A DNA stretch of 64,000 nt from Aquila chrysaetos chrysaetos (Eukaryota; Chordata; Aves; Accipitriformes; Accipitridae). Location: positions 78,251,538-78,315,537 of the forward strand of contig NC_044004.1 of the NCBI RefSeq assembly GCF_900496995.4, given 5' to 3'. The notes under the pieces were generated by a model, which had not been told where the DNA came from, ran no database searches, and worked only from the letters and a program-made list of their open reading frames with translations. Position numbers and translations under genes: made by a program. Positions 37,081-51,427 of the stretch are shown in pieces; the first letter of the stretch is position 1; every line of letters starts with the position of its first letter.

Positions 37081-40000
37081 TAATCCTGGTAAAGCATGGC
37101 TGGCTTGTTTGAACATACTGGTGACTCCTCTTTTAGGTCTGGAAACCAGCTAAGGGAACAGCAGAGATTATCAGTAGTGGCCAGTATAGCAGCATATCAT
37201 CCCTGTGGCCAGGGTAGGAACTACAGTATTTCTCTGACCTTCCTTGGTGATCTAGTCCCCATTCCAGGACTTGACAGCAGAATGCCAGATTATACCAGAA
37301 ACTTCAGTTTGTTTTATCTGAGTCGACTGCTACCAAATCGTAAAAAAAATCCTTCACTCTTCCATACGTACTGCGATCACACCAAATTTCAGTCTCTTAA
37401 AGCAGCTGATTAGATTCTGTCCTGTCAGGTTGTTAGGGGTGTTTTATATGTAGTAGAGATAATTAGAAAGAAAGCAGCATTGTTGATGAAGTTCTGTGTC
37501 TAAGATGCAAAACCAGAATTCTGCTTCACTCTGGGCTTCTTCACCAATTTTGGTATTTATAAGGGCTTTTATAACCAATGCGCCTGATCAGAAAGCATTT
37601 TCAAAGCGTATCAAATCTGCTGGTTCAATTCTTTCTGTTGTTGAAAAGGACGTTAGATTAGAAAAAGTTATGGAGTGGTGTTCTACTGGCATCTGTCTTT
37701 ATGAGTGGTTAGAGATCTCTGAGGTATACTGCGTTGTACCTGATAGACTGCCTAGGGAAGCTCAGTCTGGAACTGTATCTTGTCTTAATGTAAAAAAGTG
37801 TTCATTACCATAGTTGGAGAATTATGTTTTCCAATCCCAGTAGAACCACAAAATACTTTGCAATACAAATATTCCCATTTTTTATGTTTTCTTGTTCTTC
37901 TATTTTTAGCAGACCCTGGCTGCTGTGGCTGCTGTGGGTTACTAAAGTTAATTGATATTTACCCTCCTCCCTGAGAACTTTAAAACTGTTACTGCACAGT
38001 GATGGGAGAATGTCTAAACAGTCAGAACAGCTGATGGAACTTTCCTTTGGAGTCACCATAGAAAAAAGCAGGACAAGGTAGCTAAAAAGCCAAACGATAG
38101 TCTCTGTATACGAGCTTTCAACTAAATACTGTCCTGTGTAAGCAAGCTCATTTCTACCAGTGAAAATTGCGCCAGCTGATACCGTGTCAGAATTTGGTCC
38201 ATCATAGCAAGGATCAAAAAGATCGTAGTCCCGCTTTATATAGGATAAATTCCTGTTCCTAGCTTTGCTAAAAGCTCCTACTGAAACCAACGGAAGATGT
38301 GGACGTGCATCTAAAAGCGGAATCTGTCACTGTTCCAAGTAAATTTACATAGTGTTATCTCAGCTGAACTAACAAAGAGTGTTCAAGCTTGATCTACGTT
38401 TAGGTCCAACTTTTAAAAGGACAGGGCCCAGATCCATAATCGTTAGTGCAATTATGTGCTTGATTTGCATATACCGTTCCTGCAGTTATATATGCAAACT
38501 GACTATATACGTCATCTCAAAATGACCATTTAATACGTAATACTCAACATAAATCTATGATTGCATATAATATGTGTGAACTAGTTATGCAGTTGTGCAC
38601 AGTCACAAAACTGTGGTGCTTACAGGAATGTGGCTCTCATAATAGAAAACAGATATATACGTTTTGTTTGACTGCATGTGATTGCTCGATACAAATTTTT
38701 AAAATCTTAAAAAATTAAAAATCTTATGGGTGGAATCTGCGCAAGATTTCTTGTTCATATGCTTCATTCTTTGCACACAGATTGATATGTTCTTTGCAAA
38801 TTCTGGATGAACTTACAAGGTAGTCTTTAATGTTGTGAGTGAGAAGAGAATATACAGAGTTGGGCAGGCTGAGATCCAACATTAATGTGTGCCAGGGTCC
38901 TCCAAAAGTGCTCATGAGACACAGTTCTGCAATTCCAGTCATCATCAGTTGTCCATTATGTACCGATGTCAGCTACGGTATCTGTGAAATGCAGAATACA
39001 GGCTGATATTTTTGATGTTACATAGATGTCTGTGTTACCATTAATTTTTTTGAGGTACAATTTAAGATGATATGGCTAGTAAAACTGGTTGAGTTAGGTT
39101 GTGAATTAATTGAAGAAGCACTTTGTTGATCAAGGAAGCAGAGTTCCTGTATTATGACAAAAATAGGCAAAGTACCCCACTGCATAGGCAGGTCTGTTGG
39201 TGCCTTACTCTGGTGTACCCCTGAAGAGTAGCTTTATGTTAATGAATTGGCAACTTGCACAGTATGTGGCAGGGCTTTTCAAACATGCGTGCTTCACATG
39301 GGGAGTTCTGGTAGTCTTCTTTAGGACATGGAAGCGGTGAGTGATCTGGTGGCTTCATTTGTATCTTCTCAAGAGTAAGCAGAGGTGTATGTGGATGACT
39401 GAGACCACAGATTATGGTTTTTGCTATTCACACAACACCCTCGAGGTAGAAGATTGAGAATTGGGTCCCATGGTTGCAATGTGGGTAGTGTTTGTCTATT
39501 TAATTCTGTAAAGCAATCAGATAGACTGAGATTAATTTGATTTGCTAATACATAAGTAAGTAAAGAGCTGGAGAGAGAAATCTGACAAGTTTTCCTAGCA
39601 TGAGATTCAACACCTGACTCAGATAACAATGCACATACTGGTTTTCAGTTCTTGTAACAGCATTTGTAAGTAATGTAGCCTGTATTTAATCCTTAAATTT
39701 GACAGAATAAAACTTAATCCGTCATATCTTTAATTTTATCTGGCAATAAGCGTAACTTCTATAAGCAAGTGGTCTATCCACCTATCAAGAAACATGTAGC
39801 ACTGTTAATTTTTCAATAAAAATGTAGGTAACTCTTGTGTAGTAGGCAAATAGTCCATGCAAAGCAGTCTGTCCTTCAGGAACCAGCAAGGCTATTCGCA
39901 GAGTGGATGGGTGTATTTTTCAGGATACCAGTTAATACTGTGTGAGCTGTGAGGGCAGGAACTTTGCACCCTCTGCCAGGATCAGTCAGGAGCTCTCACA

Positions 40001-43000
40001 CTCTTGTGGCGATGAATCTCCACTCATGAGAGAACAGAGAAAGGAAACAATCTGTAGTCCATTGAAATAGCACTCTTCATGTGATGATACTGTAATCACA
40101 ATTTGTCCCCCTTTTGCCAAAGGTGATTTTACACTGCTTTGACATTTGTAGGCAATGTTTCACAACTGTAACTGCCTGTGAAAACATATTCTTCTTGCTT
40201 AGTTTGTACTAGTCGAGAAAACTGTGTCAGTTGATCTTTTGTTGTAACTGTGTGTGTGACTATAACAGAAACTTACTTGAATGTTTACATTCTATGAACC
40301 TGATGCTAGGCTGTACTTGTGCACTTGCATGTGTGAGAGACTTGGTTATAGCTTAAACACAAGGAAATTTTCCTGTCTTTTATGTTGGAAGTTCTTAATG
40401 AGTAAATTCTTGGTAATGTAACTTTTGATACTACATTTCTGTGTTATTTTGGGGAAAAAGAGAATACTTAAATGGTAAAGAAAATGGAGTGAACCTTTAG
40501 CAAGAGTAACTTGTTATTTCCTAACTATTAGAAGTCCACTATTTCTCCTTCTCTTTCTTCACAGTTAGCAAAGGAATGAGAAAAGACATTGTAAATGAAG
40601 CCACTACCTGCAACTGGACAGCCCATATTCATGCTTGCAGGGAAAAAATTTGGGTTGTGATATGTTACAAAGCACTTCAGTTCAGATGGTTTTGTATTAC
40701 TCAACTGTATTAAACCTTAATAAGATTTCACCTTTGAGCATAGGATAGAAATAATACTAAAACAAAGACTTTCTTGTAAAGTTATAAGTGCCTGCAAATT
40801 CAAATGAGAAAGAATGTAGTTTCTCTTTTAACTACATAGTACTACTACTGAAGTTAGTGAAGTTAATGTATCCTCCCGTGTGCTGCAAATAGCAGATTTA
40901 CAGCTACTTTATAGTGTTAAAGAAAAATCGATTACCAGTCTTATTCCTGTTGAATTAATACTATATGAAATTAATATCGTATTTTTTGCTCAGCCATTTC
41001 AGTAAATGCCTTTCTTTAGCTGTAGTGGAATGTGTAAGCAACTCTTGCTTGAAATTCTGTTGTGAAAACAATATAAACAGTGTTAAGAACATAGGTCTTC
41101 AGTAAACTGAAGGCACGGTATTGTTTTTGGCTTTACTAGAGTTGTCTTTAGTCTCTACGTTGTCTCATCTTCTTTTTGTATTGTCTTACCTATTTGTGCT
41201 TTGCTTAATATCCTTTACAAGCCTGACTTCTAGCAGTTTATACTTATCGTTCATGGCCTCTATGACGAAACTTTTCTTCTTGACTAGACCGTCAAGAAAG
41301 ACTGTTCCCTTTTGTCTTCTTGAAGACTGCTATTCTAGCCACCGTTCTGGAGTCTTCCTCTGCAAGGTTTTTATTTTTGTAGGATCTGATGTCTAATCAC
41401 CTTCACATCTTTTACTTAAAAGCCTTCTCTGCATTTCGACCTCCATGCTTATAAGTATGTTTCACTCCCTTGACTATCTTTCTTACAAGACTTTGCCTTT
41501 TTAAAAGTCCTACATCTTAGTCATACATATGCTTGCTTATCCTTTCACTGAATTTAATCACGCATCCCAGTATTATTTTTATAATTGGCTATTCTGTGCT
41601 GTTCTCCTTGGTTGGTTACCAAAACCAAATCTAAAACAACCTTACATCCTGCTGGTTCACTGACAACTGAATTAATTTGTCATCTATGACCAAAGGAAAT
41701 AACTGGGTCCTGTTTAGGTCTATGATTAGGACTGGTTGTTTCCAAGTCTGCATCTGGGATGTTAGTCTTCCATATTAACACAATTCCTAGTGGTATTTAT
41801 TTGTCTCCAGTAATGTTTCATTTTGATTCGTATCTGAATCTGACCTATGGGATTGATAGCTGATTCTTTCTGTTATCCTATGCAGCCTCTTTTCCCATCT
41901 TTTCCCAAAACAATTTGCAATTACTAGGAGCACGTTAGTTTCTCTATCCCATTTTAAAGATGCTAAGTTGAAAATTTAACAAAACTAGCAATACAAGGAG
42001 GTAAAAGTTACTTAGGCAAGGGGGGAAAAGTGAGGGTTTCAGGAAAAAAATTGAGATTAAACGAGAAAATTATGAGGGCAGAAGCAATAAGGAAACATTT
42101 TTGAGAAGGCAGGAACCACAAAGGAAAAATCTGTACCCCCCAAAAGTGATTTTAAAAAAGGTAGTGCCTGAAAATGAACAGTAAACACCCAAAAAAGGAG
42201 AGACAAAGGACTCAGACTAGTCTTTTGGTGGCCTAGTGGGGGAGGGGGGGAATGAAGAAAAGCTGTGGAGTAATTGGAAAAGAAGGCTATGCTATTTTCA
42301 GTTAGGCACTGAAACACTTGATGCAACAAGGTAGAACTGGCAGGTTCAATCAAGTTTCCTCCTCCAACTGTAGCCTCATGTAAGGAAATCAGAGGCTGTA
42401 TCTCAGATAAAGAAGTCCTAGAAATCTAGCTGAGAGGACATGGACACATAAATGAAGACCAAGATTTCTACTGAAGTAGATATCAGATAAGAACTTATAG
42501 GTAATGTCACAGAAGTGGTGGAAGACATGTACAAGCGTAAACAAAAGCGCAAGCAAAGATTCACATGTGCATACTTTACAGAGTTATCTTAAAATTTTGA
42601 AATGTAGCCACAAATGTTTTGTCAGAAGAGAGACATTATTAGATAGATGGAAATATTTCCGATGTCAACATATATGAGCAACTGAGAAGTTTAAAGGTAG
42701 CACCTCAAAGATTGACATAAACTTGCTTGTAAGGAGGCAGCAAAAAGAGTAAGGCTGAAGAGCATGAAACTTGTGAGCAGCATGCCAGACATAAGGTATG
42801 AACATAGAGAAAAGCAGTACCACTGCACCTTAGATGCAGTAGTTTAATAGCTGCACAGAAAGGATCACAGCATATGGGCAAAACTCAGGACATGGTCCCA
42901 AAGTGTTGAAGGAAGCCGAGGAAAGGTAGAAAGAGTAAGGACCAGCAAAACGTAGTTATTCTTTCAACGTGACACAGTAAGACTTCAGAGCTATAGTCAA

Positions 43001-44090
43001 CAAGCTGCAAGTTGGAAACAGCCAATGATACTGTGCAAAAATGGAAGTAGTAAGGAAGAAAAAGAAGTGCTTTACTAAAAGCACTCTTAAAGGAGGAGGG
43101 GCGATGTTTTTAATAACAGAAAACAATTGTTGGCTTTATATACTTTCAGAAGGTAATGCAAGCAGAACTGTTGACTCCAGCAGTAATGGAAGGGAAAGCT
43201 GATGGAGTGAGAATAAACAAGATGGAGATTAAACTAATAGGTGATTTTTGGAAAAGGAATGGTTTGTGACAGGTACAGGGAAGTGAAGGAGAGAGGGAGA
43301 GGAGGGGACAGGTCAATAGAGCTCTTAAATAAAAGGGTTGAGGTTTTAAGAAATGTCTCTCTGTAGTTCAGCTGTGTTGTCAGTGGAAAGGTTGTCTCAG
43401 AGAATGACTCAGGAGCCTAGTATCTTTGAACTGTCCTTTGAAGAAGCTGGTTTCCATGTTGCCTATACAAGAAATTTGGGGTATTTTGCGCACAAGACTG
43501 GTGTCCAAGTTCATGCCACAGTTATTCTATGCAGTTGCTTTGTAACCCACTGTACGCGTTGTTGGGGGCGAAGTAGTTCCAAGGATAAGTGGCAAGCAGA
43601 GCGGGGAAGTGAATACAGTATACATCAGAGTAAAGAGTAAGCAGCCATTTTAGCAGTGTAGAAAGAGCAGAAATAGATTCATAGCCTGGGAGGCAACCCT
43701 GTAAGAATTATTTCATTAATTTTCTGCAAAGTTTTTGCAAGAGTGAGGTTAGTATTTCAAGAGTTCTGGTCCTGGTTTGTTCGTGCAATTCTTATTTGTC
43801 CATTCAACTTCCCCTTGCTGCCCGTCTGGGTTATATTCGTCATGCTATGAGATAATGTTGCCATGCTGTGTTAAACAGCTGTCATCATCTTCTGTTCAAG
43901 TGGCTGCCTTGTGTCAGAGAAGAGATGATTCTGCTGTACAAAAATTCCATAATGATCTGCTGCTAACTTGACGTAGTATGTGAAAGACAAACACTATTAA
44001 TTTTTAGCAGCTTGTACAGGTTCCTTCTTCCTTACTATTGACTCTTAAGCATGTTCATCACAGGCCATTTTCTCTAACACTTTTTTTCAG

Positions 44091-44276
44091 AATGACTATC
44101 GCAAGCTGTCTATGCAGTGCAAGGATTTTGTGGTTGGTGTTCTTGATCTCTGCCGAGACTCGGAAGAAGTGGAGGCCATTCTGAATGGGGATTTAAACTC
44201 TGAGCCAGTTGAAGCGCAGAGACACAGAGCGTCACTGAGCCGTGTGAAGCTGGCCATTAAGTATGAAGTCAAAAAG
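44091..44276 (+). CDS. TRPC3: TRPC3 exon 3 (linker-helix domain)
   Basis: A 62-codon, phase 0/0 exon (about residues 334-395) between a TTTTTTTCAG acceptor and AAG|gtaact. It begins [20 protein letters not shown] and ends [11 protein letters not shown]. In TRPC structures this is part of the cytosolic linker-helix domain between the ankyrin repeats and the membrane. [15 protein letters not shown] agrees with TRPC3; TRPC6 has a different sequence after the Cys-Arg. The segment [13 protein letters not shown] is the most divergent part from human TRPC3 (from memory), as expected for a surface loop. The exon length is a multiple of three, so skipping it would keep the frame. Confidence 0.97.
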
Positions 44277-47224
44277 GTAACTTCTCATAGCCAGTGCTTT
44301 CAGACAGTGTGATAGGAACACAGTGTCATCTCATTATTCCACAGGTGTTATGAACCGGTGGTCAGATGCATTAATGAGACATAGTGTGTGTAATCAAGAT
44401 TCTCACAAGGCAGAAGCTGGCAGAAGGGGACTACAGTGAAGGAGTTTAGTTTAATCTACTTTCCACAGCTGAGAATTGGCAGGAGATTTTAATGACAAAT
44501 CAGCTGTGCTAGCAAGGTTATACACAGTTGGTCAGATCTTCCTCCTGATTAAGCCAAAAGAAGAGATTTCAGTGGAGCCAGATTTTCACTCATTGAAGGT
44601 AAGGATGTGTCTTCCTGCCAGTGTGTGTGATAATATCTAATCCAAAGAGAAGGCTGTATTTGTGAAAGTGTTGGTTTCAACCAAGTAAAAGAACTAGTTT
44701 GTTCATTATTTCTTTTTATTGCCTTTGCTTTCTACCTTAAGTAACTTAATTGGGCAACTAAATTCTGGGAAGTAAGTCTTGCAGCTTTCTACTCGTGTTC
44801 CTGTCATCACATAGGCTTGGGGTTTTTTTGTTGTTGGTTTTTCAGTTTTTTGTTTCTTGTTTTTTGGGTTTTTTTTTCAAAAAAAGGTCTTCTTTTTACT
44901 ACTTTGAAAAAGAGAACATCTAAGTTGTCGTTAAGTATATTATTTTTTTAATTTATTTAAAAGTATGACAGTAAATCAAATGGCTCATCTGCAACTGCGT
45001 GGGTTGTAGTGAGAAATTCTACATGATTTACTGTGTGTGTTCCTTTAAAAAATAGTTCAAATTCAGTCCTGAAAATGTGTGGAATATATTTGTGGCTAGT
45101 TAATCAGTTCATTTCAGTTCTTCATCTTTGTACCTGTATTTATCGGTGTTTTGTGAAGTGCAGTGTGTTTTCAGTTGATGCCTCTTGAAGTAATTTTTAA
45201 TGAACAGTTATTTTGTGAATGAATGAGTTGAAAAATGGAGCTGTGTATCACACATCTGACATAATGCATATACATTTATCGTAGCAGTTTTCAATATATA
45301 GCTATGTTCTTTTCAAGATCCCGCTACCCTAGCACAGAAAATAGTTAATACTGTGTCCTACTGTGAGAGGACTCAAGAAATACTGCAATGCCTATGTATT
45401 ATTTACAGCTACCTATTTACAAGGTTAGCATCGTTTCCATTCTTAACAGCCATTATAGTTTCATTATCTCTGCAAGAAGTCTTGTGTCTTTCAGAATAAG
45501 TAACACTGTATTCTGTGGCCACCTGTTGAGCCAATCTGCCATATAAAATTAATTGTAAGCAACCTGCCAGAAAACTAGGAAATGTTGGTGTTTATTATGT
45601 CCCCAAAAGATGGTTAACAAAAATTGTAAATGCAGATCCCAAACAGTAAATCGTTGTTTCCAATATAGAATTGGTCTACAGCAGATAAATGCATATTAAT
45701 TAACAAAATTCAAGGTAAATATATACAAGTATTAAATTAATTAAAAAGAATGGAACAGGGAAAGAAAGTACATAAGCATGTTATCATATCTAAATAAAAT
45801 ATGAATTCTTTATGCTGTTGCATATTAATGTGTACCAAACCTTTGCTGAGACTTGTGTGTCAGCTTTCTTGCTGAAGACTCTGGTTTTCTTCCAAGAGGT
45901 CGTTGTCACTGATTAAATTTATTGGTGAGCAAAGGGCCACACAGGTCTGTTAGGAATAACAAAAACCTACATAGTGCAAAAAAAGGCAATTCCATGTAGG
46001 AAACTTCTTCTCTTCTCTTGCAAGAGATTAATTATTTGTAGATAAACTCAAAGTTTTGACTCCAATTCATGACAAATACAGTTCAGAACCTACAAGACTA
46101 ATGATCTTGGTGGAAGGAAATAAATAGATGGTGTAGAGTTGTTACCATATTCTTACATGTGCTTTTCCCTGTAAATGGCTGTTACAGAGGGGATGACAAG
46201 GACTGAGGCAGGAAATGTCTCTGCCATGGTGGTCCTTTGATGCTGGGATCGGCTCCATTACAGCAGTGGCAGGTTATAGCGATATTCTGACTGTAGAACA
46301 GATTCAGAACTCCACATGGGATGCTTTTAACCCTGTGACTGCAGGAAGACGACAAGGATGTGGCTTACGTTTCTTAGCTTTCAGTATTTATAGCTGCACT
46401 TCTGGGTCAGCTACATTAAGGTCAGTTCACTGTTGCCAGACAGATAGTACAGCCAAACAGAACTGCAGGTCCCTGGAATGGTTAATGAGCTGTATGCCCT
46501 TTTGAGAGGGAGGAGAGACAGGAAAAGCTATGACAAGTGAGCAAATGTGCTCAGAAGTTCATTGCTAGGGAAATGGAGTTTTTAATTCTATTAGTAATGA
46601 AACTCTTGCACTTAATACCCTAGGCACTGCATTAAAGTGTAACCTATTGGGTAAACAGGATATGACTTTGAAGCTACAGTTCAGACTGAAACTGCAGCCC
46701 CAATAGTGAAGGACTAAGGGAATTAACAAGAAAAACTAGTTAGAACAAGTAGTCTTGCTCTGTATGCTGAATTGCTGCTGCAAGTAGTGCTTTTAGTATT
46801 GTATCTCAACTCTGTCTTTAGGTTGCCAACAAAATTTCAGAGAAGTCGCTGACACTGGGCCAAGTTCGGCAGTTCTTGCTGAGATAAAAATCAGAGTGGA
46901 GTTTCCAAGTGAAATCAATAAGAGTTTGAGTAAAATCACAGGATTTATTTTTCAAACACTGAAGTTTTAAATTGGCAGATAAGAAAGAAGATTCAAAATT
47001 CTCTTTGTATGTTGTGTGTTCGTGTATCAGAGTGTGCCAGGATCTGTTTCTGCTATGTCTAAACTCATTCATTAGGATGTTAGGAATAAACAACATTATA
47101 ATCACTCCCAGTAATACAGAAAAATATTTACATACTGATGACTTGGTTCATGGTCATGAAACTGAGTGCATCTGAAGTGTTACAGTCAATTATGCCTGGA
47201 AGAGCAGCTGAGTTAAAATCGGGA

Positions 47225-47247
47225 TTTTTTTTTTTTTTTTTTTTTTT
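47225..47247 (+). repeat. Poly(T) tract, 23 T
   Basis: Uninterrupted T23, the longest homopolymer in the window. It could be the poly(A) end of a minus-strand retroposed sequence, but I recognise none next to it. Confidence 0.9.
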
Positions 47248-50200
47248 GTGCCCAGATAGTGTCCCCAAGCATCTTTGTTGTTCACTGCAGTTTGGATTGG
47301 ATCCTAAAATATTAGATAAATGTGATAATAAGATCAACATGTAATGAAAAGTAAGAAGCTGCATGGAAAGTAGGATGAGAGAAGAGAAATGCAGAAGGAA
47401 CAAGGTTGTAGGATGATGTGATTGGTAGGTGAAATATGATGTGAACCTACTGTCCTTGGAGGAGATGAAGGTGGTGGGGAGACAGATATACCGGGCCGGG
47501 GGAACACAGAAGAGGTTGCAGTTCCTGAAAATAACATAATCATAAATTCAAATATTTCAGCAGAGCCGGAGAGAAGGATGAATTTCAGAGCTTATATGGA
47601 TGAGGCAAGTGACATGAGTTGCTCTGAGGGCTTCAAAGTGGTGCATATTTTGCAGGTACCAACAGTTAAATAAGTTGCTAAGATCTTCTCAAGGGCCCTT
47701 AGACTTACTGCCAAAGAACTTGCCATAACTATTGGCATCTTATTCACTAACTCCTCCCTTTTCTGGGGAAATTATGATACAGGCAGATGTCCTTTTAGCA
47801 TCAGATCAAAATGTTGATAGACCAGGAGGAATAACTAGCACACAGATCTGGATGAGATGCAAGAGGGCCTGTGGGCCGATTCATAGCCCTAGGTGAGCTC
47901 CCTTAAAGTTCCTTTGCTGTTTCTTCCCATTCCCTCTGGTAATAGGAGGAATGATGTGGGTGTTTCTTCTCTCTCCTCTTCTCTACAGTTTCAAACCTGC
48001 TTTTTAAAAATGTCTTTATAATTTGAAATAATTGTTTACTTTCCTGTTTATGGCTACAGTTTATCTTCTGTGGGATTTGTCCCTTGATGTCCTGAGTTGA
48101 GAATGAAATTTATCTTAGCAAAAGAAGAGACCAGGGGCATACGTTAGAATGCACAAACACACAAAAAACAGTCTTTTTTTTTTCAAATGGGCCAGGCTGG
48201 CAGTTTTTATGGTGCATAAGCTTCAAAGGTGACAGCCTAATAAAAAGAATACAAACGTAGTTCAAGGTGACATTAATTTCTTAAAAGACTTTTAAAATCT
48301 TTTTATTTATTTCTGTTGGCCATTCCCCTGTAGGTACAAACTGCATTAATATGTGATCTAACTGGTTAATGAATCACACCAAAATAGTTTGGGACTTTTA
48401 TTTTAGAGAAAAATAGATTAAAATATGAAGATTGCTTCCATTTTAAAGTTCATGAAGCAGCTTCAGACTCCTCCTCTTGAGAGTTTTAAGGTTCCCTGTT
48501 TTCATTGCCAATGATTTAATCTGATTTTTTTTTTTTAAGAAGTCTGCCCTATTGTTCTACTGTATGTGCTTTTTAATGAGATTTGGAATATAAATGGAGT
48601 TTTGCAGGCAAGACCTGGCAAACAACAGTATATATAGTACATTATGATCTCAACAGAGTACAAAGGATAATAAGATGGTTATCCAAGGTTTACAGTATTT
48701 TTTTTTTTAAAGTATAAGCAACTCAGATCAAATCTCACTCTTAATCCAACATGGATTATCAGAGTTATCAGAATTATTTTCAAATCCTTTTTGTGAAACT
48801 GCCTAGCATTCTTTACTCTGATTTACTAGTTATTGTCAACCTATGTGACAAGTATATTACCAGATTTCTTCAAATTGCTGTGATAACTAGGCTGTTTACC
48901 CTTGTGCTTAACTGATGTCCCACATGCTCTTGTGATGTGGCAGTGTCACAGGACATGGTGTAATAGTAATGGTGATAATGATGAGTATGATGATAACACT
49001 TTAGAAATTGACTTAACCAGAAATACAACAGGCAAAGAACATAGGGAGCTATAGAATTCTTCTTTCTTCCCACTCCTTACGTTTTTTCGGTAGCAGCACC
49101 CAACAAAAGCTACCCACTCCTGGTTACACTACATGATCCTGATGGCATGGCTGCACAGTCTCCTTTGTCCACATTGCTTCATGCTAAAGAAGTACTATAA
49201 ATAAATAAAGAAAACAGTGCTTTAAAAATAGAGCAATACATGCTCACCCTTCAACAAACTCAACCAAAAGTGATTTTAGTAAAATAAAACTTAAAGCATA
49301 TCTAAACAAATGCAGTTGTTGCTAGCAGCTTGTTTTATCATTCCATTTGGGAATCACTCCCTTTCCCTGTGAACATACTGAAATCTTACTGAAGCTAGGA
49401 AAATAACATTTGCATGTATTTGCTGCAAAGGAGAAAGATGGAAGTTGACTGGTGTTTGTTTGTTTGTTTTTAATTGGGTACTAGATCCTTAATATACGCC
49501 AGTTTAGTATCTTAACATTTAATCTCTGCTCCGTTTCAATTTTGGGACACATAAGGAAGAATCTGTGGAAGCTATGGATGGACGGAACTTATACAAAAGG
49601 CTCAGAAGAGCAAGTTTGTGTTGTAATAACTGTCTGCAGAGAAGTTGAGCATTAATCCTAAGCCTATTTTTCCACTTGTCTGGTTGTTTCTTCATGACTA
49701 GATCCCAATAAATTCACTTGATGCCCTATTTCTTTGTCTTGATGTTTGTTTTTCTTCCTCCCCCTTACTTTAAAGCACTTGGTTACAGAAGTCCTTGATG
49801 ATGTCTTGGCTCTGCTTAGTTAAGGTCAGTTGAAATTTTACCATTGACTTCAGCGGGCATCGGAGTTAGGTCAAAAGAGAGGAAGTATATTTGAAAACGG
49901 TCTCTCACATGTCTCTGTCTGGGTACAAGAAAAGTAAGTACCAAGATTTGGATGTAGGGTTGAACATGCCAAAAATGGCTCAACATTCAATGAATTGAAA
50001 TCTGGTGGTAGCTGTGTATGCTTAGACTACTGACAATCAGGACATTCTTGTTTAAATGCCTGAATATTATCTTATAAAATTAAGTGCTCAAATTTGAAAG
50101 TGTCAACTTTTGGTCATTTTATCAGAGACTATATTTATTCAGATATTTGTACATGTCTACTCTTGTGGCTTCCTCTGTTATGTTTGATACCTTTTAGTTC

Positions 50201-50922
50201 TTCTGCTATAGAAATAAATTAAGCAAATACTTAATATTGATAAATAATAATGTAAACTAATCAGCAAAGATAAAAAAAATCTCATAAAAGAATTCATTAG
50301 AAATAAAACTATCTTGCTCATAAATGACTGAAATGTTTATATTTTTAGTTAGAGTATACCCATCAGATCTTATCTGAGCTTTCTGCAGTGTGTTGTTAAG
50401 CTATTAACAACTCATTAAAACACAAAGAATAGCATAAGACTGTATAGTGATAACAATCTGTACATTCAGGATCCTTTAAAATCTTAAAATAGTGAAAAAG
50501 AAAAAGTTATTTTTGAAAACTGTCGAATTTGAGGATTTAGTATTTTTCAGCTGAGATAGGCATGAACTTAGAGAAAATACAAAACTGTACAGCGAAATAC
50601 AATTTATTACAGAGTCCTTAGAGCATCATCAAAACCATAAGGTCATCTTTTCATCTGGTTCACAAAATGAAATTTACTTGTATTACTGAATGCTAAATTT
50701 TATTTTCCACAAACATAAAAATGTGTTTCTAGTAAGTGGCTTCTGATTATTTTTCAAATCCCAAGTACATCTAAGTAGAGGTGATAGCTAGCACCATTGG
50801 TAGTAAGAAAGAAGAAACCCTTTCAGTATTAATCTCTGTATGTTCTGGTAAGATTTAAAATTCTGTGCTGTACTTCTTCATTTATTTCTTGCCTCCGTAA
50901 GTTTTAGACTGAAAACGTATAG

Positions 50923-51114
50923 ATGGTTAAGGAGGTATTTGAAGCCTTTGTCAAAGAACCAGATCAAATGCCAATGATGTTTGAGGAGGTCTGTGAAGAG
51001 CATGTGCAGGAGGGGGAGAGGCTAATGGTGGATTATGGTCAGAGCAGAACTTTCAGTCTCCACAGAAATTCTGCATGTACGTTGGATCAGGTTGATTTGC
51101 TGAGAAATTGTTAG
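50923..51114 (+). other. Unexplained coding-like open frame in intron 3
   Basis: A 63-codon ATG-to-stop frame, rich in Glu/Val/Phe at the start (KEVFEAFVKEPDQMPMMFEE), about 310 bases upstream of exon 4. Its composition looks more like coding sequence than the surrounding AT-rich intron. I do not recognise the peptide; it may be a fragment of a retroposed gene or an old transposon. No acceptor/donor pair is evident. Confidence 0.25.
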
Positions 51115-51427
51115 AAGTCAGGACTGAGGTTCAACTCTGACAAGATCCAGTTAGGTATGCAAAGCTGTTCTAAAAATGCATAAAAGGCTTCTATCAGTGA
51201 TGGCTGTCCACATGTGCAACCTTGTCCCCGAAGTGCTGCTTTAAATCAGCTCAGGAGTTTCTTCTTTATTTATTAACCTTTATTTTAAAGGAAAGGAGAA
51301 GAAACATGGTTCTTAAGGTCTAAATTAACACCAGATATTTAAGGCGATCATGGTCATGTATTTAGTAGTTATGTAACTCTTCTTACAAATTATGATATGT
51401 CTTGGTTTTCTTTCTTTTTCTTTACAG

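Larger units (their letters stand above)
33043..44090 (+). other. TRPC3: TRPC3 intron 2
   Basis: 11048 nt from gtaatg to ttcag. It holds a CR1 fossil (33860-34200), a 300-base polypyrimidine stretch with C19 (36780-37080), and a segment at about 38400-38690 with GGGCCCAGATCC and many ATATAC/TGCATAT words that may be an old SINE. A stretch near 41560-41900 loosely resembles antisense LINE sequence, and 42000-43340 is purine-rich. The 161-codon minus-strand open frame at 37805-38290 has no recognisable domain. No coding exon is seen. Confidence 0.8.
44277..51427 (+). other. TRPC3: TRPC3 intron 3
   Basis: 7151 nt from gtaact to acag. It has a T-rich, G-interrupted stretch (44820-44885), T23 (47225-47247), a possible SINE scrap near 49825-49880 (ATTGACTTCAGCGGGCAT, GGAGTTAGGTC) and an unexplained coding-like open frame at 50923-51114. 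No TRPC3 exon is recognised. Confidence 0.8.

Noticed and set aside
37805-38290. 161-codon minus-strand open frame in intron 2
   Set aside because: No domain recognised and no regulatory or splice signals; probably chance or a decayed repeat.
41560-41900. Possible antisense LINE segment in intron 2
   Set aside because: Some words (GGTTACCAAAACCAAATC, CAGTAATGTTTCATTTTGA) feel repeat-like, but I could not follow a consistent alignment, so it is not listed as an element.
43066-43085. Perfect 8-bp inverted repeat with 4-nt loop
   Set aside because: Too short to be significant in 64 kb.
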